A stretch of 64,000 nt of DNA from positions 434,001 to 498,000 of the forward strand of contig NZ_CP014308.1 in the NCBI RefSeq assembly GCF_001557535.2. The letters run 5' to 3'. This document shows, in pieces, positions 9,672-19,923 of this stretch (position 1 is the first letter of the stretch; every line of letters starts with the position of its first letter). The position numbers and the translations under genes are program-made. The DNA is from Burkholderia sp. PAMC 26561. Lineage in GTDB: Bacteria > Pseudomonadota > Gammaproteobacteria > Burkholderiales > Burkholderiaceae. The notes beneath the pieces are model-generated. The model was not told the origin of the DNA. It was given only the letters and a program-made list of their open reading frames with translations, and made no database searches.

Positions 9672-12430
9672 TCAGACAGTCTCTACGACTTCCGTTGCAG
9701 GCTTTTTAAGCAGACTCGACAAGACGTAGGGCAAGATGCCTCCGTTGCTGAAATAGGTCGCCTCAATCTGCGTATCAATTCGTGCGAGCAACGTCGCGTT
9801 CCGTTGCGAACCATCGGCGCGCCTGATAACCAGGGTGACCTCCTGAAGCGGTCGCACGCCGCTTTCGAGACCGATGATGTCGAAAGTCTCGGTGCCGTCC
9901 AGTCCGAGCGATTGTGCGCTGTCGTCACCAATGAACTGCAGCGGGAGCACTCCCAGCCCAGCGAGGTTGCTGCGGTGGATACGTTCAAAACTCCGTGCGA
10001 TTACGGCCTTGACACCCAGCAAACGAGTGCCCTTGGCGGCCCAGTCGCGGCTGGAGCCAGTTCCGTATTCTTCACCCGCGACGACGATGGAGGGCGTGCC
10101 TGCTTCGAGATATCGCCGAGACGCATCGAAAATCGTCGTGCGTTGCCCGCTAGGTTGGTGCACGGTGAACGGGCCTTCGTCGGCAGCGCCATCCTCCTTA
10201 GCCGGCAGCATCAAGTTTTTCAAGCGCACATTTGCGAATGTGCCGCGCACCATGACCTCAAAGTGTCCGCGTCGGGCGCCGTATGTGTTGAAGTCCTTCT
10301 GCGCGACGCCGCGCGCCGTCAACCATTCGCCTGCTGGCGACTTTTTGGAGATTGAACCAGCCGGGCTGATATGGTCCGTGGTGATGGAATTACCTAAAAT
10401 GGCGAGCGCCCGTGCGCCAGCAATCGGCTTCGGGCTCGAGTCGGCATCGCTGAAGAAGTCAGGCTCAGCGGCGTAGGTCGACTCGGGCCAGCTATACACT
10501 GCTCCGTCACCGCTCGCGATGTTGTTCCAGAGGTCGTGACCAGCGGTGAAGTCCGAATACAACTCCTTGTAGTGTTTGGGGTTCGCTGCATAAACGCTGA
10601 GCGCCTTGATTTCCTCGTTCGTCGGCCAGATATCGGCGAGCATGACAGGCTTGCCATCACCGTCGATGCCCAGTGCCTCAGATGTAACGTCGATACGCGT
10701 CGTTCCAGCCAACGCGAATGCGACGACAAGCGGCGGGCTCGCAAGGAAATTGGCGCGAAGATTCCCGTGAATGCGAGCTTCGAAATTCCGGTTGCCCGAC
10801 AGCACTGCGCTACAGACCAGGTCCTTCGACACGACCACCTCTTCAAGCGCCGGGTCGAGTGGTCCAATGTTCCCAACACATGCGCCGCATCCGTAAGCGG
10901 CGATGCCAAACCCCAGTTGCTCCAGCGGTTGCGTAAGGCCAGCGTCCTGAAGGTATGCAGTCACGACCCGCGAACCGGGAGTGAAGAGCGTCTTCACCCA
11001 AGGCTTTGCCTTCAGACCGCGCTCAAGGGCCTTCTTCGCGACCAGGCCTGCTGCGACCAGCAACTCTGGGTTAGATGTGTTCGTGCAGGACGTGATCGCG
11101 GCGACCAGCACGTCGCCATGCCCAACCTCATATCGCTCAACAGGCCCAGGCGCTCCCGCCGGCTTGGCGGATACCGGATAACGCTCATTTAACTGGGCTG
11201 CAGTCTTGCCGTAGCCACCAATCTTGCTGTCTTGAACCATGACTTCATCGAATCGTTGGCCCAACGCCGACAGGTCGACACGGTCCTGTGGACGCTTTGG
11301 CCCGGAGACACTTGGCTTGATAGCGCCCAGGCTGATTTTGACGACGGCCGAGTAGTTGACCTCTCCGGCCTTCGGTGCGCCGAAAAGACCTTGTGCGTCG
11401 AAGTATTCTCGAATCAGCGTGATCTGCTCGTCGCTGCGGCCAGTTTGACGGTAGTACGTCAATGTGTTTTCATCGACGGGAAAGAAGCCACTCGTTGCGC
11501 CGTATTCCGGCGCCATGTTCGCAATCGTTGCGCGGTCCGTTGCACTCAGGGAGGCAGCTCCTTCGCCAAAGAACTCGACGAGTTTGCCCACCACCTTCGC
11601 AGCGCGCAGCGTCTCGGTGACCTGCAAGACCGCATCGGTCGCCGTAACGCCAGCCGAAAGCGAGCCACTCAGTTCTACGCCGACCACGTCCGGCATGAGC
11701 ATGTAGACCGGTTGGCCAAGCATCCCAGCTTCGGCTTCGATACCGCCCACGCCCCAGCCCAGCACGCCAATGCCATTTATCATGGTGGTGTGCGAGTCAG
11801 TGCCGACCAGCGTATCAGGGAAGACTACGCCATCCTTTTCAATGACGCCTTGAGCGAGATATTCGAGATTGATTTGGTGGCAAATCCCAATTCCCGGCGG
11901 CACGACCTTGAACGTGTCAAACGCCTGCATTCCCCACTTCATCAGTTCGTAGCGCTCGCGGTTGCGTGCGAACTCGACTTCCATGTTCTGGCGTATTGCG
12001 TTCGGAACATTTGAGAACTCGGTTTGCACCGAATGGTCGACGACCAGATGGACGGGAACGAGCGGTTCCACCGCCTTTGGGTCCGCGTTACGCTTCTTCG
12101 CCTGACTTCTCATTGCCGCGAGGTCAGTCAAGAGGGGAATACCGGTAAAGTCCTGCAACAGCACTCGGCCAACAACGAAAGGAATTTCGTTCACGCGCTG
12201 CGCGTCCGGCTTCCAGCTAGCGAGGTCCGTTATATGCGACTCGAGAACCTTTGTCCCGTCGCAGTTGCGCAGCACGGACTCAAGCAGAATCCGGATGACG
12301 ACCGGCAGGCGGCCGACATTGTCGAAGCCCGACTCAGCCAACGCCGCGAGCGAAAAATACCTGTGCCGTTTTCCGTCGGGGTGTTAAGGAAACGAATGGT
12401 CTTGAATGTGTCGGCGGGCTGGTCGGCCAT
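9672..12430 (-). CDS. acnA: Aconitate hydratase AcnA (frameshift near N-terminus)
   Basis: AcnA catalyses citrate/isocitrate interconversion through cis-aconitate, using a [4Fe-4S] cluster. The 889-residue frame from 12341 to 9672 has the cluster cysteines (TSCTNTSNP and GCGACVGN), the [12 protein letters not shown] block and the C-terminal swivel domain with [20 protein letters not shown]. The true N-terminus is in another frame from ATG 12430 ([20 protein letters not shown]). One extra G near 12352 joins it as [12 protein letters not shown]. The break is probably a sequence error. Its presence beside transporters and a PrpF-type isomerase suggests a dedicated copy for tricarboxylate catabolism. 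Confidence 0.88.
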
Positions 12431-12468
12431 GATGTTCTCTATAGTGTAAGGGGTAGCGATCTATATGG

Positions 12469-13272
12469 TCAGAACTTGAAGAGGCTTCGCGGCGTATCAG
12501 AAAGCACCACCTCACGTTCCCTCGAATCGGCAATCCAGTCGTTGATTGCCACGCGCTGGGTTCTATAGTCCTGCGTTGATTCATGCTGCGTGAAAGGCCA
12601 GTCGCTCGCCCAGAGCAGACGTTCTGGCCCAAACGCTTCAAGTAGCCGCGGCGCGGCATCTCGTGCGATGTCGAAGCTTGTCCGATAGGCGCCCGAGAGC
12701 TTCACCCAAACCTGGCGGGTGTCGGCGACCTGAAGCAAATGGTCGAACCCTGGGTCATCGATGCCTTTCTGTCGGTCCGGCATGCCGAAATGGTCGACGA
12801 CGACCTTCGCTCCCGCGTTGATTAGCGGCGTTAGCGACTGATGCAAACGGGCCGCCCGGTCATTGATTTCGATATGCCAGTCATGTTTCATGCACTCTGC
12901 GACGGCCTCTGCCCACGCTCCTGACCTGAAATCCGGTGCTGGGAAGTCACCGGTTAGATTCACGCGGACTCCTACAACGCCAGCGGAAGCGAACGCATCA
13001 AACTTGCGAATGTCGGTGCTCGGGTCAATTGAGACCACGCCGCGCAGGCGTTCGGGATGCGACCGCAGGCAATCCAGCAGGTAGTTGTTATTGTTGCCCA
13101 AAACGCTGACGGCGATTAGCACGCCGAGCGCAACTCCGTTGGCGTCGAGTTGAGCCAGATAAGAATCGAGCCGGGCATCGTAGTTTGGCGTGAAGCGGCG
13201 CGACGGGACAAACATCAGTCCCCTATGGAACACGTGAGCGTGGGTGTCAACAATGGATTTGGTCAATGACAT
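12469..13272 (-). CDS. Amidohydrolase, LigI-like lactonase family
   Basis: A TIM-barrel metal hydrolase of the amidohydrolase-2 group, 267 residues. It shows DTHAHVF at the N-terminus (HxH metal pair), KVVVDHFGMPD on strand six and LLWASDWPFTQHE with the catalytic Asp. The layout is close to 2-pyrone-4,6-dicarboxylate lactonase (LigI) and related lactone hydrolases, so opening of a carboxylated lactone is plausible but not proven. It begins 39 bp upstream of the aconitase start and is co-oriented, so the two are probably cotranscribed. No strong ribosome binding site is visible. Confidence 0.75.
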   Translation of the reverse strand: MSLTKSIVDTHAHVFHRGLMFVPSRRFTPNYDARLDSYLAQLDANGVALGVLIAVSVLGNNNNYLLDCLRSHPERLRGVVSIDPSTDIRKFDAFASAGVVGVRVNLTGDFPAPDFRSGAWAEAVAECMKHDWHIEINDRAARLHQSLTPLINAGAKVVVDHFGMPDRQKGIDDPGFDHLLQVADTRQVWVKLSGAYRTSFDIARDAAPRLLEAFGPERLLWASDWPFTQHESTQDYRTQRVAINDWIADSREREVVLSDTPRSLFKF

Positions 13273-13405
13273 GTTTAGTCTGTGAGTCGCCCAGCATTTC
13301 AGATTTGAATTGGAAATTGTTCATTTGCTCCCACAAACACAATCAGATTATTTTTTTGAAGTGTCTTTGTCAATGCAAAAACGCAAATCGAATTTGGCAT
13401 CGACG

Positions 13406-13428
13406 AAAAAAAACCGCCCTAAGGCGGC
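13406..13428 (-). terminator. Rho-independent terminator after the GntR gene
   Basis: On the minus strand, CCGCC-TTAG-GGCGG is followed by eight T residues. It lies 38 bp after the GntR stop codon and before the amidohydrolase start, so it separates the regulator transcript from the catabolic genes downstream. Confidence 0.75.
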
Positions 13429-13465
13429 TGGATGGGCGTCTGCGTCAACGACTATCGTTTACCCG

Positions 13466-14395
13466 CTAGGCATCGACCTCGAGCGGCTGCAGCGTATCCG
13501 CACGATCAAAAACCTCCATGACCGCCTTTTTGCGGCGCGCGGCGTCCACATGCTGTCGCATTAAACTGGCCGCTGCCAGCATGTCGCCGCTTTCAATTGC
13601 ATCAAGGATGTCGATGTGCTCTTGAGCGAGCGCGCGCCTCGGCAGTTGCTGTCGGGCCTGACGATATTCAGCGAGTCGGCGCATTTGGTCGAGCCGACGA
13701 AGTGTCTGTAATGCAAACCGGTTGCCCGACCAAGCGGCTATCGCCTCGTGAAAACGCGCATTGGATTCGAATCGCTCCGTAGGGGTCATCGCTTCGTGCC
13801 CCCCTTCAAGGATGGCCAACTGCTCGCGACGGAGCTCATGCAGCATGTCAAGATTGGGGCGGAATTTTGGATTAAGAATACCCGCGGGCTCGATTGCCAG
13901 GCGTAGAGCATACATGTCGTCATACGCTTCTAGCGAATCAATCATCGGCAAGAAGCGCCAGCCATAGCCCGCCTCCTTCTCAGCCCAGCCCTCGCTGTGC
14001 GCTCGCACCAGTACCTTACGGATATCGCTCCGGGACGCCTCGAGCAAACGAGTCAGGTCCGCCTCCGTCACTGACTTAGGTACAGCCCCCCGAAAGTGCG
14101 CATCGGCCAGACGGAGATATAGCGGATCCTCCACTGAGTTGACCTGTTCTAGGACGTCGGTCGGAAGTTCACTAAACGATGCTTGCACTGAGTAGCCGCG
14201 ATTCTTGTCGTAGCGCATTACGCCGGATTGGACCAAGCGGTTTAGCGCGACCCGAATGGGCGACCGGGACGTTCCAATAAGCTTGGCCAACGTCCACTCG
14301 GGTAGGTGCGTGCCGGCGGGCAACCTCTCACGTCTCACGTGCGCGACGATTTCGCGAAGCGCCTTCTGCTGACTATTGGTCAAATCAGTTGTCAT
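13466..14395 (-). CDS. GntR/FadR-type regulator with a doubled winged helix
   Basis: At 309 residues it is longer than a usual FCD-type GntR protein (about 230). Residues 10-70 form the classical GntR winged helix (LAKLIGTSRSPIRVALNRLV). Residues about 95-150 look like a second winged helix (SVTEADLTRLLEASRSDIRK, then GWAEKEAGYGWRF). The remainder is an FCD ligand domain with likely metal-binding histidines in ARFHEAI, QEHIDIL and RQHVDAA. It is divergent from the PrpF gene, and probably senses an organic acid and controls both sides of the cluster. Confidence 0.82.
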   Translation of the reverse strand: MTTDLTNSQQKALREIVAHVRRERLPAGTHLPEWTLAKLIGTSRSPIRVALNRLVQSGVMRYDKNRGYSVQASFSELPTDVLEQVNSVEDPLYLRLADAHFRGAVPKSVTEADLTRLLEASRSDIRKVLVRAHSEGWAEKEAGYGWRFLPMIDSLEAYDDMYALRLAIEPAGILNPKFRPNLDMLHELRREQLAILEGGHEAMTPTERFESNARFHEAIAAWSGNRFALQTLRRLDQMRRLAEYRQARQQLPRRALAQEHIDILDAIESGDMLAAASLMRQHVDAARRKKAVMEVFDRADTLQPLEVDA

Positions 14396-14426
14396 GATCT
14401 TGAAGGGTAGAACGCACTGAGCGATA

Positions 14427-14450
14427 CCTGCAAATATACCCGTATGCAGG
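14427..14450. promoter_or_regulatory. Inverted repeat between GntR and PrpF genes
   Basis: CCTGCA and TGCAGG arms lie 12 bp apart, centred about 43 bp upstream of the GntR ATG and about 129 bp upstream of the PrpF start. The place and symmetry fit an operator for the divergent GntR protein. The motif itself is not a textbook GntR site, so the assignment is an inference. Confidence 0.35.
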
Positions 14451-14567
14451 CGGGAAGCCCAATGCGCTGGGCTTAGAAAAACAAAACCGTTGCACTCGTC
14501 TTGCGTTTGTTGTTAAATAAACGCACTATCCCACTTGTCTCGGGACTTCACTTCCAGGGAGAAAATC

Positions 14568-15733
14568 TTGGCGCAGTCGAAGATTCAAGCCGTGTACATG
14601 CGCGGCGGCACGAGCAAAGGCGTTTTTTTCCACAACGACTGGCTACCGAGAGACGCAGCTGTGCGAGACCGAATACTGATGCGCGTAATCGGTAGTCCCG
14701 ACCCGTATGGTCAGCAAATTGACGGCATGGGTGGCGCAACATCCAGTACGAGTAAAGTAGTACTCGTCGAGCCGTCTTCTCGCGCGGATTGCGATGTCGA
14801 TTACCGCTTCGGACAGGTCGCCATTGAAAAGACGATGATTGATTGGTCCGGCAACTGCGGTAACCTTACCTCGGCTGTTGGCCCATTCGCCATCTCGCAA
14901 GGGCTTGTTGATGCCCCTCGCGACGGTATAGCGACGGTCCGAATCTGGCAGGCCAACATCAGCGCAAAAATCATTGCTCACGTGCCAATGAAGAATGGCG
15001 AAGTCGTTGAAGACGGCGACTTCGAACTTGATGGTGTGACCTTCCCGGCGGCTGAAATCAAGATAGAGTTTTTCGACCCTAGCGGTGACGGTGAAAAAGA
15101 CGGCAGCCGCATGTTCCCTACTGGGAATGCCGTAGACGTGCTCGACGTCCCGGGGTTGGCCCAGTTGAATTGACGATGATTAATGCAGGTAATCCAGCCG
15201 TTTTCGTTGACGCTGCGACGCTCGGCTTGAAAGGGAACGAATTACAGCGCGACATCAATAGCAATACCGAACTGCTAAAACGGGTAGAAGCGATTCGTGC
15301 GCATGCGGCCGTCCAAATGGGGCTGTCAAAGTCCGCCGACGAAGCAACACAGTTGCGCCCGCATACGCCGAAATTGGCTTTCGTCGCGAAACCGGCCGGC
15401 TACTTAGCCTCGAGCGGTAAGCAAATTGACCCGGCAACCCTCGATATCAATGCTCGGATCTTCTCAATGGGCAAGCTCCACCATGCGATGACGGGAACGG
15501 GCGCAGTAGCTATCGCTGTTGCCGCCGCAATTCCAGGTACGCTTGTCAATCGCTTGGTTCCCGAATCGACTGGCGCAGTGCGATTCGGCCACCCATCGGG
15601 TAGCCTTGCCGTCGGTGCCGAGGCTGAACAGAAGGGTGGCATCTGGACGGTGACAAAGGCCGTCATGAGCCGAAGCGCACGCCGTCTGATGGAGGGTTCA
15701 GTGCTCGTTCCTTCGTCGGTTCTCGAACAGTAA
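14568..15733 (+). pseudogene. PrpF-family isomerase, single-base frameshift
   Basis: PrpF proteins (about 390 residues) isomerise double bonds in substrates such as 2-methylaconitate or 4-oxalomesaconate. The TTG at 14568 is the best start: AGGGAG precedes it and it gives MAQSKIQAVYMRGGTSKGVF, the family N-terminus. The frame closes at 15173 after VLDVPGLAQLN. Adding one G to the CCCGGGG run yields VPGVGPVELTMINAGNP and continues to 15733 with HHAMTGTGAVAIA and RFGHPSG. Both halves are clean, so the break is probably a sequence error. Next to aconitase, an aconitate-type isomerase role is plausible. Confidence 0.8.
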
Positions 15734-15755
15734 CTAACGACGGACGAAGGCTGTT

Positions 15756-16480
15756 ATGGCTGCAGAACTGGCAATAAGGGAAGCGTTCGCGCCGTCGGGT
15801 GTGCTGCGCATATCCATCAACTTTGGAAATCCAATTCTCGCGACAAAGGACGCTGGGGGAAGCCAAAAGGCATCTCTGTCGACTTGGCAAACGAACTGGC
15901 GAGCGCACTGGCGCTTCCTTTGGAACTCGTGAGCTTCGATGCTGCGGGGGATGCCGTCACCGCCGTCGCCGCTGGTGACGCCGACGTCGGATTCTTCGCC
16001 ATCGACACGAAGCGGGGCGAAGAAATCTCATTCACCGCACCTTACATTCTTATCGAAGGGAATTATCTCGTCCGTACGGATTCACTAATCCGGACTACGA
16101 CCGACGTCGATAAACCCGGCATTCGCGTGGCTGTTGGCGCCGGTAGCGCGTATGACCTTTTCCTGACGCGAGAACTCAAGCGGGCTGAAATCGTTCGTGG
16201 TTCAACGTCCCCGGAAGTCGTGAACACTTTCCTTCGTGAAGGGCTCGACGTTGCAGCAGGAGTGAAGCAGCAACTGAAAGCTGATGCCGACCGTCTGGGC
16301 GGATTGCGTCTTCTCGACGAAAAGTTCATGACCATTCGGCAAGCAATGGGGATTGCAAAGTCACGCGGCCCCCAAGCAGCGTTGTTGCTTGGCGGCTTCA
16401 TTGGCCGGATGAAGCGAAATGGATTCGTTACCGCCGCTATGCGCAGGCATGAAATCAACGAAGCTTCCGTTGCTGACTGA
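15756..16480 (+). pseudogene. Family 3 solute-binding-like protein without signal peptide, frameshifted
   Basis: From ATG 15756 (GAAGG upstream) the frame reads MAAELAIREAFAPSGVLRIS, then INFGNPILATKDAGG. It breaks in a GGGGG run at about 15853; one more G gives GKPKGISVDLANELASALAL, and the fold continues to 16480 (ADVGFFAIDTKRGEEISFTA, APYILIEGNYLV). The fold is that of polar amino acid binding proteins (PBPb). There is no export signal and no permease or ATPase nearby, so it may act as a cytosolic ligand-binding protein. It lies 22 bp after the PrpF gene, probably in the same operon. Confidence 0.7.
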
Positions 16481-16933
16481 TAGAGCGAGCGATCACCGCA
16501 GCGCGCGAACGCCCCCCGGCGGTCACCCGAATTAGTTCTTTAAAGTGCGAGACTCATTACTTGGCGATGCATTGCCCCATAACGCAACAACGATCATTCA
16601 ATGCTTGCTATTAGAACTGGCGGCGAGCGCACCGAGGTCATGGTCCTCTTTCTTTCTCAGCGCCGAGATGGCACTGGCTTCAGACGCACAGCAAGATGAT
16701 CAGGAAATTATGAGCTTACGGGCTAAGCTTATTGAACTTTCCTGGCTAGCGGAAGCTGGTCGCCCGGAGAGCGTATGATTTAAACAGTCTACTTAGGAGA
16801 ATAGATTGGGTTTGATAGCAGATACTCCTGTCTCATCAAGGCCGATCGAGGGCGAGCGTCGCTATAAGCAATCTTTGTTGAGTCGACGACGGGTTGCGAT
16901 GCGTATAAACGCATTAGCAATCAAGAGTCTCGC
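16481..16933. other. Gene-free stretch with one weak small frame
   Basis: A 77-codon frame at 16545-16778 (plus strand) has no family resemblance and no clear ribosome binding site. I do not call it. The rest holds nothing recognisable. Confidence 0.3.
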
Positions 16934-17356
16934 TTAAGGCTGGTAAGTAGCGATGAATTCCCATGCTTTGAGCGCAGCTTTCCGATGTTTTTCCGCTCTC
17001 TCCCGATATAGAGGACTCTCGATTATCTTGCGGAACGCTTTGAATGTAGGATAGCGTACCAACGCCACGGCATCCCATATTGGATCAATGGTTCCGAGGA
17101 TCGTCGAAGCAACATTGCCTAGGTACACTATCTCTATACCTTCAATCTGTTCCAATGCTGCTACTTCATTAAAAATGGGCGCGTATCGTTGCAGGTATGC
17201 TTCCATCCCAGAGCACGGCTTTTCGAAAGTGTCGCCGTACTGCGCATGATCGTTGAACTGGACGAGATTAATCATCGTCACGGGCTTGCCGCTTGGGACT
17301 TGCGACTCCGCAACCAACACTCTTTTCGGATCAAGTTCAATTCCATTCATAGTCAT
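16934..17356 (-). CDS. DUF1330-like small protein
   Basis: The 140-residue protein resembles the DUF1330 dimeric alpha/beta-barrel family. It has VTMINLVQFNDHA, YLQRYAPIF, EIVYLGNVASTILG and an aromatic-rich segment (WDAVALVRYPTFKAFRKI). These proteins are cytosolic and some act as small-molecule binding or isomerase-like enzymes, but no reaction can be assigned. Its ATG overlaps the stop of the upstream alpha/beta hydrolase by four bases (ATGA), which implies translational coupling and a shared task. Confidence 0.65.
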   Translation of the reverse strand: MTMNGIELDPKRVLVAESQVPSGKPVTMINLVQFNDHAQYGDTFEKPCSGMEAYLQRYAPIFNEVAALEQIEGIEIVYLGNVASTILGTIDPIWDAVALVRYPTFKAFRKIIESPLYRERAEKHRKAALKAWEFIATYQP

Positions 17357-18105
17357 TTCTCTCCATTATCAATTGCTGTAGATGCAGCCGCAGCCCAGTG
17401 ATCTTCCAACGCATGCGCCACTTCCTCGCTTCTCTCTAAAATTGTCCAGTGCTCGGAATCCACTTTTAGCATCCTACGCGCCCCGGTATTGGCTACAAGC
17501 TCGTCGGAAAAGCGGACAGGACAAGCGGAGTCGCTCTCACCCCAGAACACTAAGCCAGGCGCGGTAACATTTGCAAGACCAGGCTGCCACTCCTCGCCGA
17601 CACGTCTCGCGGAACGGTAAAGATTTAGAATGCAGGATTGCATCGTGTGATCGATGTGGCTCACCGTTGCTTTAGCGTTATCCCTTGAAAGCCCTGATTT
17701 CGCCAAGATATCGGGAAGAACAGAAACGCATTGTGCCCTCATCCACTCTTCACCTTCTTCTGGCGTTTGCCAAATTTTTGCAAGCGGATGCCATTCATAA
17801 CCGATGCTTAAAGGTCCACCGCCAGCTGCCCACGATCGAATAAGATCAGGTCGCAACGATGCAATCCGCATTGCGAACATACAGCCCCAATCATGTCCGA
17901 CGAGATCGACAGGTTCTACGAACCGTTCCAGTTGGCCAACGATCCATGAAATGTACTCCTCTTTTGTTGCTGAGAAGTTTCTTGGAAGTGGACTACCAAA
18001 ACCGGGGAGTGACAGTGCAAACACGTCTTTACGCGAAAGGCAAGCTCGTACCGATCCCCAAACCCGAAACGTGTCGGGTACTCCATGTATTAACACTGCA
18101 GGCAT
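17353..18105 (-). CDS. Alpha/beta hydrolase with Asp nucleophile
   Basis: A hydrolase of 250 residues from ATG 18105, which follows GGGGAG; the longer frame to 18147 lacks such a site. HGVPDT forms the oxyanion loop. The nucleophile elbow is VGHDWGCMF with an aspartate, as in haloalkane dehalogenases and epoxide hydrolases. SEHWTILE carries the likely catalytic His. It lacks the full halide-binding set of true dehalogenases, so epoxide hydrolase or related activity is equally possible. It lies downstream of the dehalogenase gene, separated by about 300 bp, on the same strand. Confidence 0.72.
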   Translation of the reverse strand: MPAVLIHGVPDTFRVWGSVRACLSRKDVFALSLPGFGSPLPRNFSATKEEYISWIVGQLERFVEPVDLVGHDWGCMFAMRIASLRPDLIRSWAAGGGPLSIGYEWHPLAKIWQTPEEGEEWMRAQCVSVLPDILAKSGLSRDNAKATVSHIDHTMQSCILNLYRSARRVGEEWQPGLANVTAPGLVFWGESDSACPVRFSDELVANTGARRMLKVDSEHWTILERSEEVAHALEDHWAAAASTAIDNGEK

Positions 18106-18404
18106 TGATCTCCCCTTCCTCGGATAAGCACGCTGCGGAATACTCAACCTTGATCATTCAAAATCATTGAAACTGAAAGGTTCAGCGCCACGAGGGTCGC
18201 AACTCTCTTTGAGCGATCGGCAGTCCGAGATTGCTTATTACTAACGAGGGCATGGTTCTTCGACAGACAAACCACGAGAAACTGACCACCGTCCCACGGT
18301 AAATTCTTCAAGAAAATCGACCGTCTGGTTGAGAGTATCGCGGTCCGATAAATAATTTACGATGTCGCACCAATTATCAATGACCGCTGTGGGAAGCGAA
18401 TGGA

Positions 18405-19298
18405 CTACGAAATGCTAGTGTCAATCTTATCAAGCCAATGCGCGATGCCATTTCCGATTTCGTCCGGCGAGTCTTCCTGAACATAGTGCACACCTGCGAC
18501 TGTGAATTCGGAAAGACATGGCCACGTTCGAACGAAGTCTCGCAACGCACCGGTTAGCATGGCACCCGGCTCGGCGTTAACGAACAACTTTGGCACTTTT
18601 GAACTCGCGAGCCAAGTTCCGTATTCTTTCACAATAGAGACAACGTCCGCAGGCGACCCCTCAATCGGTAGCTGCCGCGGCCAACTCAACATCGTGCGAC
18701 GGTCTTCGCCTGGCATCAGATAAGGCCGCCGATACTCGGTCATTTCTGCATCAGTAAGCCCCCGCAGGACCGAATTGCGGAGAACCACGTCGATGAACGT
18801 GTTCTCGTTGAGAATCATGTCGTCGCCGGCGTCAGATCTGAAACGTTGAAAAAGAGTTCTTCCGTTTTCTGGAAAGTCGTCCCAGGTTGGAAATGGTCCG
18901 ACAATAGCCTCCATAAATGCGATGCCTTTCATTGCCGACGCGTGTTGGTGCGCCCAATGAAATCCGAGCGCCGAACCCCAGTCGTGCAAGATGAGCGTTA
19001 CTTTCTCCCTTACATTAAGCGACTCAAGTAAGGCGAACAGAAAATGACGGTGTTCGACATAGGAGTAACGATCCGGGCCACTCTCTTCTAGCTTATCCGA
19101 ATCACCCATGCCAATGAGATCGGGAGCGATCAACTTTCCCCGCCCTTGAAGATAGGGCATGATATTGCGCCACAAATAAGACGACGTCGGATTACCATGG
19201 AGGAAAACGATGGGGTCGCCCTCGCCATGCTCGATGTAGGCCATTCGCTTTCCGTGAATGGTCGCGAAACGTTTTTCTTTCGGAAATTGATCCATCAT
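18405..19298 (-). CDS. Haloalkane dehalogenase, LinB-like (HLD-II)
   Basis: It hydrolyses carbon-halogen bonds of haloalkanes to an alcohol and halide. All five catalytic residues are present and aligned with LinB at a constant offset of about two: D106 (HDWG nucleophile), H271 ([13 protein letters not shown]), E130 (FMEAI), and halide-binding N36 (HGNPTSS) and W107. [26 protein letters not shown] and LFVNAEPGA also match the LinB group closely. It has no signal peptide, so it is cytosolic or weakly exported. The start ATG overlaps the stop of the upstream TetR gene, which suggests joint control as in the dhaR-dhaA pairs. Confidence 0.9.
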   Translation of the reverse strand: MMDQFPKEKRFATIHGKRMAYIEHGEGDPIVFLHGNPTSSYLWRNIMPYLQGRGKLIAPDLIGMGDSDKLEESGPDRYSYVEHRHFLFALLESLNVREKVTLILHDWGSALGFHWAHQHASAMKGIAFMEAIVGPFPTWDDFPENGRTLFQRFRSDAGDDMILNENTFIDVVLRNSVLRGLTDAEMTEYRRPYLMPGEDRRTMLSWPRQLPIEGSPADVVSIVKEYGTWLASSKVPKLFVNAEPGAMLTGALRDFVRTWPCLSEFTVAGVHYVQEDSPDEIGNGIAHWLDKIDTSIS

Positions 19299-19894
19299 TT
19301 ACTAACCCTGTCAGTTACCAAACTGATAAGTGTATGAACGATTCGATGCAATACCGCTGCATCGTCTACCGTTCGCGAGAGAGACCAGAGTCCTTGGGTC
19401 GAAGTCGTCATGGTCACGGCGAGCGCGTGGATTTCACTGCTGCTAAGTCGTGCCTCAGCAGCGTTTTCGTTTGCCAGAACCTGATAAAAGCCAGCGGTAA
19501 GCCGGGCGTTGTGTTCGCGAACCTTCGCCATTGCTAGGTGATCGTGCGGCGCAAGTTCAATCATCGTGTTTGCAAATAAACATCCCGACCCAGGCAAACC
19601 TTTCGCTACCCCGCGTGAAATCTGCGCCTCGAAATACGTACGAACTGCGTTTAGCATTGCTCCCTCAGCTTCAACCCTCGCAAAGGCGGGATTAACGATC
19701 TTCTCCCTGTACGCGTCTAAGCAAGCGATAAACAGTTGATCTTTCCCGCCAAATTCGCTGTAGATCGCTGCTCGACTTGCGCCAGTTGCGTCCACAAGAT
19801 CCGCCATGGAAGCGCCAGCGAATCCATAGTGCCAAAAATGCTCCATGGCGGCGGCGACTATTGCGTCTTTGGCGAGTGTGCGTGAACGAGGCAT
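19295..19894 (-). CDS. TetR family repressor of the dehalogenase operon
   Basis: The 199-residue protein has an N-terminal TetR helix-turn-helix (residues 9-50: [20 protein letters not shown], then [19 protein letters not shown]) and a helical ligand-binding domain. It precedes and overlaps the dehalogenase gene by four bases, and a 16-bp near-palindrome lies just upstream of its start. It probably represses its own operon until a halogenated compound or product binds. The ligand is unknown. Confidence 0.85.
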   Translation of the reverse strand: MPRSRTLAKDAIVAAAMEHFWHYGFAGASMADLVDATGASRAAIYSEFGGKDQLFIACLDAYREKIVNPAFARVEAEGAMLNAVRTYFEAQISRGVAKGLPGSGCLFANTMIELAPHDHLAMAKVREHNARLTAGFYQVLANENAAEARLSSSEIHALAVTMTTSTQGLWSLSRTVDDAAVLHRIVHTLISLVTDRVSK

Positions 19895-19907
19895 ACCGTC
19901 AGACTAT

Positions 19908-19923
19908 CAGAACGATCATTCTG
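19908..19923. promoter_or_regulatory. Probable TetR operator, near-palindrome
   Basis: CAGAACGATCATTCTG matches its reverse complement at 14 of 16 positions and sits 14 bp upstream of the TetR start codon. Size, symmetry and position are typical of TetR-family self-regulatory operators. Binding is inferred. Confidence 0.55.
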
